Assembly: GCA_047618565.1 (NCBI GenBank)
Contig: JBLHKW010000059.1
Location: 1-28,339, forward strand
Direction: 5' to 3'
Source: JBLHKW01 sp047618565
GTDB lineage: Bacteria; Planctomycetota; UBA1135; GCA-002686595
Length of the DNA stretch: 28,339 nt
Shown here: positions 22,204-28,339 of the stretch, piece after piece
Numbering within the stretch: the first letter of the stretch is position 1
How the letters are laid out: each line of letters starts with the position of its first letter
Translations under genes and position numbers: made by a program
Notes under the pieces: generated by a model
Databases searched by the model: none
Told to the model about the DNA's origin: nothing
The model's input: only the letters and a program-made list of their open reading frames with translations

Positions 22204-23661
22204 ATGACACCCCGACTACCCGACCGCGAAGAGTTCCGTCAGACCCTCGAGCTCGTCCTCGAGCGCGCCCAGGATTACCTGTCCGAAGTGGATAGCTTGC
22301 CCGTGCGCCGGTCCGGCGCCGACGCGGCAGCCGCACACTTCGACGGCCCACTCCCGGAGACCGGCGACGGCGCGAGCGAGACCCTCCGCGAGCTCCTCGA
22401 TCACGGCACGCGCGCCGTGATCACGAGCTCCGGGCCGCGGTTCTTCCACTTCGTGATCGGTGGCGTGACACCCGCGGCCCTGGCCGCCGACTGGATGGCG
22501 TCGATCTTCGACCAGGTGGCGAGCGCATGGGTGACCTCACCCCTGGCCGTTCAGCTCGAGCTGACCAGCATCGAATGGCTCAAGCAGCTCTTCGGCCTGG
22601 ACCCCGGATGCAGCGGCATCATGACCTCGGGCGCGATGATGGCCAACTTCACCGGACTCACGGCCGCGCGCCAGTGGTGGGGCATGCAGCACGACGTCGA
22701 TATCGCGACCGAGGGCTTCGAAGGCCTCCCCCGCATCCCGGTGTTCTCCAGTGGCTACCTGCATATCAGCTCCATCAAGGCGCTCTCCATGCTCGGCATC
22801 GGCCGCGCACAGGCGCAGCTCCTGAGCCGTGACGAGGTCGGGCGACTCGACCTCGAGGCGCTTGAAGAGGCACTGCGCAAGCTCGACGGCGCTCCCGCCA
22901 TCCTGATCGCCAACGCTGGAGAGGTGAACGCAGGCGACTTCGATCCCGTGCAGGAGATGGCAGACCTGGCAAAACGCTACGGCGCGTGGTTGCACGTCGA
23001 CGGCGCGTTCGGACTGTTCGCGGCGGTCAGCCCGCGCACGGCGCACCTGGTGCAGGGCATCGAGCGCGCCGACTCCGTCACGGTCGACGGTCACAAGTGG
23101 TTGAACGTGCCCTACGACTGCGGCTTCTCCTTCGTGCGCGACAAGAGCCTGCTGGCACGCTCCATGACCATGAAGGCGGATTACCTGCCCGACCCGGAAG
23201 GCGAGCATGCACCCCTGAGCAACCGCGCGCCGGAGAGCTCCCGCCGCGCGCGCTCCCTGACGGTCTGGGCCACCCTGCACGCCTACGGGCGAGCGGGCGT
23301 GCGCACACAGGTCGAACGACATCTGGACCAGGCGCAGCGCCTGGCGCGCGCGATCGACGACTCGAAGACCTTCCAGCGCCTGGCCGAGGTACCGCTCAAT
23401 ATCGTCTGCTTCCGCTGCGATCCCGGCGGACTCGACGAACAGACGCTGGACGCCCTGAACACTCGCCTGGGCGAGGCGCTGCTCGAGGATGGGCGCGTCT
23501 TCGCGGGCTTGACGCGCTATGGGGGACGCGTCGCGCTGCGGCCCGCCATCGTCAACTGGCGCACGCGTGACGGCGACATCGACCTGCTCATGCAGGTGCT
23601 CGAGGAGCTGGCAGTGGACCTGATCCGGGAAAGCCAGCCCTCTGCGAACGAGGCTCGCTGA
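22204..23661 (+). CDS. PLP-dependent group II amino-acid decarboxylase
   Basis: 485-residue cytosolic enzyme of the group II decarboxylase family (aromatic-L-amino-acid, glutamate and related decarboxylases; fold type I). K298, in TVDGHKWLNVPYDCG, is the expected Schiff-base lysine after the conserved His; LHVDGAFG contains the Asp that contacts the pyridine nitrogen; MTSGAMMANFTGL is the phosphate-binding loop, with Ala where many members have Gly-Ser. It would decarboxylate an amino acid or carry out a related reaction; the substrate is not readable. The ATG at 22204 has AGGA six bases upstream. The stop overlaps the next gene's ATG by one base (TGATG), so the glycosylase is probably translated by coupling. 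Confidence 0.9.
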   Translation: MTPRLPDREEFRQTLELVLERAQDYLSEVDSLPVRRSGADAAAAHFDGPLPETGDGASETLRELLDHGTRAVITSSGPRFFHFVIGGVTPAALAADWMASIFDQVASAWVTSPLAVQLELTSIEWLKQLFGLDPGCSGIMTSGAMMANFTGLTAARQWWGMQHDVDIATEGFEGLPRIPVFSSGYLHISSIKALSMLGIGRAQAQLLSRDEVGRLDLEALEEALRKLDGAPAILIANAGEVNAGDFDPVQEMADLAKRYGAWLHVDGAFGLFAAVSPRTAHLVQGIERADSVTVDGHKWLNVPYDCGFSFVRDKSLLARSMTMKADYLPDPEGEHAPLSNRAPESSRRARSLTVWATLHAYGRAGVRTQVERHLDQAQRLARAIDDSKTFQRLAEVPLNIVCFRCDPGGLDEQTLDALNTRLGEALLEDGRVFAGLTRYGGRVALRPAIVNWRTRDGDIDLLMQVLEELAVDLIRESQPSANEAR

Positions 23662-24299
23662 TGCCAGCCAAGGGATTGCGCACCGATGACGGCGTGACGC
23701 GCTGCTGGTGGCCCGCTGAGCACCGGGACTACCAGCGTTACCACGACAAGGAGTGGGGCAGACCCATTCGCAAGGACACGCGCCTGTTCGAGAAGATCTG
23801 CCTGGAGGGATTTCAGGCGGGACTCAGCTGGCTCACCATCCTGCGCAAGCGTGACGCATTCCGTAGCGCCTTCGCCGACTTTGACATGCCGGCCGTCGCC
23901 CGGTTCAACGCCCGCAGCGTCGAGCGCCTGCTTCGGGATGCATCGATCGTGCGCCACCGGGGCAAGATCGAGTCGACCATCAACAACGCGCGCCGCGGCC
24001 TCGAACTGGCCGACGAGTTCGGTTCGCTGGCTGCGTACTTCTGGCAATTCGAACCCAGCGCGAAAGAACGCCCGCGCAAGCTGAACCACGCGGCCCTGAC
24101 GAAACTCACGCAGACGCCGTCGTCGGCCGCCCTGAGCAAGGATCTACGCCGGCGCGGCTGGAGCTTCGTCGGCCCGACCACGTCCTACGCCTTCATGCAG
24201 GCGATGGGGCTGGTCAACGACCACATCGAGGGCTGCAGCATGCGTGCGCCGGTCGAGGCACTGCGAACGCGATTCAAGCGGCCGAAGCCCGGTCGCTAA
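23661..24299 (+). CDS. tag: DNA-3-methyladenine glycosylase I
   Basis: 212 residues, slightly longer than E. coli Tag. It removes 3-methyladenine from alkylated DNA in base excision repair. Family features are C15 and H28 at the N-terminus (RCWWPAEHRDYQRYHDKEWG), ICLEGFQAGLSWLTILRKR containing the catalytic-region Glu, a long helical middle, and the C-terminal zinc partner NDHIEGCSMR with His and Cys; together these match the Cys-His-His-Cys zinc snap of Tag. It is coupled to the decarboxylase by a one-base stop/start overlap, an unexpected metabolic partner. At its 3' end the TAA overlaps the opposing HEAT gene's TAG by four bases. Confidence 0.95.
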   Translation: MPAKGLRTDDGVTRCWWPAEHRDYQRYHDKEWGRPIRKDTRLFEKICLEGFQAGLSWLTILRKRDAFRSAFADFDMPAVARFNARSVERLLRDASIVRHRGKIESTINNARRGLELADEFGSLAAYFWQFEPSAKERPRKLNHAALTKLTQTPSSAALSKDLRRRGWSFVGPTTSYAFMQAMGLVNDHIEGCSMRAPVEALRTRFKRPKPGR

Positions 24300-24970
24300 C
24301 GCTCGGAAGCCGGCGTCCGCAGGGTGCGATCCACGCGGCCCATGGCGCGCTCGTGGAAGGCTCGCTCCGTCGGATCCGCGGGTTCGATGCTCTCGAGCGC
24401 GGCGCGCGCCGCCGGACCGCCGAGCTCCCCCAGGGCCTCGATCGCCAGCCGGCGCTCATCGTTCGAGCCGGACGCGAGGACCTGCTCGAGCTCGACAACC
24501 GCCGCGGGATCACCGCACAGCCCCAGAGCGCGCACGGACTCCTGCCGCACGCGCACGCGCTCGTCCGTCAGGAGGCGCACGTACTTCGATCCGGGAGTGA
24601 AGAGGCCCAGTCGGCCGAGAGCCCTGACCGCGTTGCCCACGACCAGCGGCTGATCGACCTCGAGCATGCGTTCGAGACTCGCCACCTCGCCCAGTCCAGC
24701 GCTGCGGGCGAAGGCCACGACCTCCCGCGACTCCTTGTCGTCCTTGGGATCGAGGGGCGGCAATACGAGTACCAGCTCGTCCAGGTCGGCAGCCGGGCCC
24801 TCGTCCTGGTTCAGCGACGTGCCAGGCCCTGCCTGTGCCGGGACCATTCCGGGCGCCGCAGGCAGCCCTGCGTCCGATTCAGGAGAAACCAGACTGCGCC
24901 AGACGAACCCACCGACCGACAGGGCGAGCGCAATGCCAAACAACACACTCGCCCTGCGGGATTGGATCAT
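24296..24970 (-). CDS. HEAT-repeat protein with N-terminal membrane anchor
   Basis: 224 residues from the ATG at 24970. One hydrophobic segment (about 8-28, VLFGIALALSVGGFVW) acts as anchor or uncleaved signal. A Pro/Ala/Gly linker and acidic stretch follow to about residue 82. Residues 84-197 form HEAT/PBS-lyase-like helical repeats (GNAVRALGRLGLF, VRQESVRALGLCGDPAAV, RRLAIEALGELGGPAARAAL). Such repeats usually bind proteins. The start overlaps the stop of the large FG-GAP gene as ATGA, so the two are translationally coupled; the HEAT protein may assist export, anchoring or assembly of that secreted protein (inference). The open frame upstream of 24970 lies inside the neighbouring gene and is not used. 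Confidence 0.8.
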   Translation of the reverse strand: MIQSRRASVLFGIALALSVGGFVWRSLVSPESDAGLPAAPGMVPAQAGPGTSLNQDEGPAADLDELVLVLPPLDPKDDKESREVVAFARSAGLGEVASLERMLEVDQPLVVGNAVRALGRLGLFTPGSKYVRLLTDERVRVRQESVRALGLCGDPAAVVELEQVLASGSNDERRLAIEALGELGGPAARAALESIEPADPTERAFHERAMGRVDRTLRTPASER

Positions 24971-27900
24971 CGTTCGAGCGTAAGGCGTAGCTGCCCTTGC
25001 TTCAAGCCATCGACCCAGCACTGCAGCGCAACCCTGTTCGCGGTGGCCCGAATCTTCCCTGCCGCAATGCCCGCGGCGATCGACGCGCGCAGCTCGTCGC
25101 GACTGAAGCGCATGTTGAGCTTCGGAAGCGTGCCGGCGATGATCTCATCGTCGCCGTCCCAGGTCGGGTCCACCATGACGGGGTTTCCGCCCGGAACACG
25201 CAGCTCGATGACGTGGTTCTCGGTGGGTAGAACGAGCGCCAGATTGGTGCCCTTGAGGACGCCAAAGCAATCCGGCAGGGTCCCGCTCAGGGAAAGCACC
25301 GTCGGGGTAAAGCGGAAGTAGATGTTGTCCACGATGACCGACAGGCTGTTACTGGCCACGTGGTCGGTGCTGTCGTACACGATCGCCGTGATGTCGAGCT
25401 GGCCGTCCAGGTGCTGAAGCGTGTCGTAGTCGAACGACAGCGGTGAGACCGTCGATGTGGCCACCAGATCCCCGTCGATGAGCAGCTCGATGTGGTCCAG
25501 GTTTGCGTCGATGCCACTCACGAGAATCGTGATCGTGCCGACGACACAGATCCCGGCGGGCGGGTAGGCCACAGAGTTCTCGGGGGCCGTGTTGTCCACC
25601 GTAACGGTGATCTGCGCGACGACCTCGTTACCGGCCGCATCGTGGGCGGTTGCCTGCAGGACGAGCAGCCCGTCCGCCAGAATGGTCGTGTCCTGCTCGC
25701 CGACCACGAAGGCCGTCCCCTGGGGATTCACGAACTCCTCGCTGGGATCGACCGTCGGCGCCACTCCGGCAACGAGCACCTCGACGTCCGTCAGGCCAGA
25801 GCCCGCGTCCGAGAGGGAGAGCTCGAGGGCCAGGGTGCCGCTCACGATGTCACCATCCATTACCGAGTCGAAGGTCAGGGTAGGAACCGTGTTGTCGACC
25901 AGGACACTCACCTCGTCGCTGCCGAGGTTGCCCTTGCCATCCGCCGCGATCGCCGAGAAGGCATGGAAGCCATCGGCCACCGTCGTGCTGTCGAACACCG
26001 TCTCGTAGGGTCCGATGATCACCTGTGAGACCGTGCTGCCATCCACCTGGAAGGTGACGCTCGCAACATCCGTCCCGGGCAGGACATCCTGTGCAATGGC
26101 ATTCAGGTCGAGCGTCGCCCGCACCGGAATGTCCGCATCCAGGGAAGTGATCTGGACGTCAGGCCCGATGGTGTCGAGCAGAACCGTGTTCAGAGCCGAA
26201 CCGACCCGTCCGACGCTGTCCGTCACGGTGATCTCGATCTGGTTGAAGCCCTCGCCGAGATCGAAGGTGCCTGTCAGGACACCACCACCGGCCGGCAGGC
26301 TCGTCGCCATCCCCGTCACGTTGCTGGTGATCGTCGTCGCGGTCAGATCATCGACGGTGACCGTCACCGGTACGGTCGTCGAGTCCGGCCCGAAGCACGC
26401 GCCATCATCCGGGTTGTCGAGGGTGACAAGAGGCGCGGACAGGTCGAGGGTGAGCGAGAACGTGAGCGACCCCACGTTCCCGGCCTCGTCCGTGGCGCTG
26501 ACGGTGATGGTGTTCAATCCCTCCACCAGGTCCACGTCGCCCATGATCACTCCGCCGCCACGTCCGAGCGAATCCACGTTCTCGCCGAACGTGATATCCG
26601 TCGCGGTCGCGTCATCGATCTGCAGCGTCAAGGTTGCCGGGCTGATGCTCAGGATCGCCCCCGCTCCCGGCGAGACCAGGGTGATGGCCGGGTCGATCGT
26701 GTCCCGCAAAACGGTCACCGCGGTACCGCCCACGTTACCGGCCGCATCCTCGGCGGACACCACCAGCAGGTTCGTGCCTTCGACGTCCAGGGCCACGAGG
26801 CCAGAGACGCTACCGCCGCCAGCGGGCAAGGACTCGGAGATGCCCGCCGGAGTGGAGGTCACCACGGTCGAGGATTCGTCGACGATGGTGGCATCGAGCA
26901 TCACGCTCGTGACACCGAAGACCGTGTCGTCCAGGGGCGCAGTGATCGTCACCAGCGGCACAGTCTCGTCAGGCGTGCACGCAGCGCCCGAGAACACGAA
27001 GACCTTCACGCTGCCCGAGTTGGTCGCCGTGTTGTCGTCGAAGAAGCCGCCGACCACGAAGTCGTCGCACAGGTCGCCGTTCACGTCCCCAAGGGCCGCG
27101 ACGCCGGATCCGATGCGGTCACCCGCATCACCATCAAAGGTGAAGAGCACGGAGGCGTCATCTCCGGAGTAAACCGTGGCGCTACCCGCGCCCGCTCCAT
27201 TGCGGTCGTCGGTGGGGGCGCCGACCAGCAGGTCCTGAACGCCGTCGTTGTTGGCATCACCAATGCCCGCGATGCGGCTACCGAAGCCGTCGCCAACGGA
27301 GTTGCCCGTCAGCAGGTGAATCAGCGAGCCGTCGGCCCCCGAGTAGACGAAGACCTGCTCCGCATCGGGGGCGGCCGCCATGAAGTCGGGCGTCCCGTCC
27401 GCGTCGACGTCGCCGGCGCTGGCCACGATGTGCAGGGCACCGCCCGCGACCGTGCCGTTGTAGACGTACATGACGGAGCCATCGATGCCGGAGAACACGT
27501 GTACGCGCCCACCGCCAGCGACGATACTGCCTGCACCGCGCGAGCCGACGGCAAAATCGGCATGGCCATCGTTGTTGAGATCGCCCAGGCCCGCGACGCT
27601 GGCGCCGAAGGCATCCAGGCTCGCATCCCCTGGAATATCGTAGATCACGGATCCATCGAGGCCCGAGAAGATCGTGACACTGCCCGAATCAAGACCGTTG
27701 TCATCATCCGTCGCGCCGACGATGAGGTCCGCGAAACCGTCCAGGTTCACGTCACCGGCGCCATCGATCGAGCGGCCGAGCAGGCCCTGGATCGTGTCGC
27801 CTTCGAAGAGATACAGCACCGAGCCATCCGCACCGGAGAAGACCGTCGCGGAACCAGCACGGTTGATGCCGTTGGGCGCGTCGAAGAGTGCGCCGACAAT

Positions 27901-28284
27901 GATGTCGGGCACGTTGTCGCCGTTCACGTCACCCGCGCCACGCACCTCGTTACCGAAAGTGGCGCCCGGGATGGGGCCATCGAACGTGTAGATCGGAGCT
28001 CCGTCGGCCCCCGAAAAGACCATCGCCGAGCCGGCGTTGGTCTGACCGTCAGGGTCCTGGCGCTGGATTCCGACGACGAGGTCGCCGCGTCCATCGCCGT
28101 CGATGTCACCGATGCCATCCACCGAGGCACCGAGCAGGTCCCCCTGTGAGTCGCCGTCGATCTCGTAGAGTAGCTCGAATTCGTAGATTGGGTCCTGCGC
28201 CAGCGCAGACGCCCCGAAGGCGAACAGAAGAAGGCCGAATGTGAGCGAGCTTGTACCCAGGGAACGCGGGAAACGAAAATCCAT
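24967..28284 (-). CDS. Secreted FG-GAP beta-propeller/Ig-like repeat protein
   Basis: 1105 residues from the ATG at 28284, chosen because a signal peptide follows (SSLTFGLLLFAFGASALAQ); a start further upstream at 28317 is less likely. Residues about 40-435 hold seven FG-GAP repeats, each with a GDxNxDGxxDxxVG calcium-binding loop and an AGSAxVFSGADGS linker, enough for a seven-bladed integrin-alpha-like propeller. The fifth repeat is short and lacks FG. Residues about 440-1000 hold six Ig-like modules ending in AAGN or GNVG-type loops. The last 100 residues (DCFGVLKGTNLALVLPT to the C-terminus) are unassigned and may serve in sorting. It is likely a calcium-dependent adhesion or surface protein; no LPxTG motif. 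Coupled to the HEAT gene by an ATGA overlap. No Shine-Dalgarno is seen. Confidence 0.88.
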   Translation of the reverse strand: MDFRFPRSLGTSSLTFGLLLFAFGASALAQDPIYEFELLYEIDGDSQGDLLGASVDGIGDIDGDGRGDLVVGIQRQDPDGQTNAGSAMVFSGADGAPIYTFDGPIPGATFGNEVRGAGDVNGDNVPDIIVGALFDAPNGINRAGSATVFSGADGSVLYLFEGDTIQGLLGRSIDGAGDVNLDGFADLIVGATDDDNGLDSGSVTIFSGLDGSVIYDIPGDASLDAFGASVAGLGDLNNDGHADFAVGSRGAGSIVAGGGRVHVFSGIDGSVMYVYNGTVAGGALHIVASAGDVDADGTPDFMAAAPDAEQVFVYSGADGSLIHLLTGNSVGDGFGSRIAGIGDANNDGVQDLLVGAPTDDRNGAGAGSATVYSGDDASVLFTFDGDAGDRIGSGVAALGDVNGDLCDDFVVGGFFDDNTATNSGSVKVFVFSGAACTPDETVPLVTITAPLDDTVFGVTSVMLDATIVDESSTVVTSTPAGISESLPAGGGSVSGLVALDVEGTNLLVVSAEDAAGNVGGTAVTVLRDTIDPAITLVSPGAGAILSISPATLTLQIDDATATDITFGENVDSLGRGGGVIMGDVDLVEGLNTITVSATDEAGNVGSLTFSLTLDLSAPLVTLDNPDDGACFGPDSTTVPVTVTVDDLTATTITSNVTGMATSLPAGGGVLTGTFDLGEGFNQIEITVTDSVGRVGSALNTVLLDTIGPDVQITSLDADIPVRATLDLNAIAQDVLPGTDVASVTFQVDGSTVSQVIIGPYETVFDSTTVADGFHAFSAIAADGKGNLGSDEVSVLVDNTVPTLTFDSVMDGDIVSGTLALELSLSDAGSGLTDVEVLVAGVAPTVDPSEEFVNPQGTAFVVGEQDTTILADGLLVLQATAHDAAGNEVVAQITVTVDNTAPENSVAYPPAGICVVGTITILVSGIDANLDHIELLIDGDLVATSTVSPLSFDYDTLQHLDGQLDITAIVYDSTDHVASNSLSVIVDNIYFRFTPTVLSLSGTLPDCFGVLKGTNLALVLPTENHVIELRVPGGNPVMVDPTWDGDDEIIAGTLPKLNMRFSRDELRASIAAGIAAGKIRATANRVALQCWVDGLKQGQLRLTLER

Positions 28285-28339
28285 GGCTGTCAAAATTTGG
28301 GTGATTACCCGGTCCACCCCGTTTAGCTAATGGGGGGGG

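Noticed and set aside
26015..27172. 385-residue plus-strand frame opposite the Ig-like and propeller region
   Set aside because: Ser/Thr/Val/Pro-rich complement of repetitive modules; the minus-strand gene explains the region fully.

Overview
The window is about 28.3 kb of GC-rich chromosomal DNA, densely coding on both strands. It most likely comes from a Planctomycetota bacterium. The best evidence is two secreted proteins. The one at 9128-11146 ends in a C-terminal module of the 'WNFQxWYRD' type that I associate with secreted planctomycetal proteins. The one at 24967-28284 combines an FG-GAP propeller with Ig-like modules. High GC, several TTG starts and frequent absence of Shine-Dalgarno sequences fit this placement. 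It rests on memory of protein families, not on a search. I see no rRNA, tRNA, CRISPR array, insertion sequence, phage gene or recognisable defence locus.

Layout. 1-755: 3' part of a gene for a Cys/Lys/Ala/Ser/Thr-rich protein built from 19-residue tandem repeats, followed by a strong bidirectional terminator. 848-1711 (-): homocysteine S-methyltransferase family enzyme. 1874-2701 (+): DUF4388 protein. 2708-4930 (-): a two-gene unit, zinc-dependent dehydrogenase then membrane-anchored SGNH hydrolase, both with TTG starts. 5307-8974 (+): CHASE8-like/HAMP hybrid histidine kinase with four receiver domains, then a small PilZ-like protein. 9128-11146 (+): large secreted protein. 11180-13736 (-): membrane-anchored coiled-coil protein, then a DUF218 (ElyC/SanA-like) membrane protein. 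13902-16106 (-): ChaN-type lipoprotein fused to an alpha/beta-hydrolase-like domain without the usual serine. 16275-19715 (+): exported tricorn-type S41 protease. 19749-20918 (-): unknown membrane protein, then an exported histidine phosphatase. 21180-22097 (-): zinc-ribbon membrane protein with an HEMGH metallopeptidase motif. 22204-24299 (+): PLP-dependent decarboxylase and 3-methyladenine DNA glycosylase I, overlapping by one base. 24296-28284 (-): FG-GAP/Ig secreted protein translationally coupled (ATGA) to a HEAT-repeat membrane protein.

The genes do not form one pathway. Common themes are the cell envelope and secretion (lipoprotein, exported protease, SGNH hydrolase, DUF218, coiled coil, large surface proteins) and signalling (hybrid kinase, PilZ, DUF4388). 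The most unusual items are the Cys-rich repeat protein with almost purely synonymous variation between repeats, the ChaN/pseudo-esterase fusion with a GxExG elbow, the four-receiver kinase next to a degenerate PilZ protein, the zinc-ribbon/HEMGH membrane protein, and the FG-GAP/Ig-HEAT coupled pair. I do not see proof of a wholly new multi-gene system.
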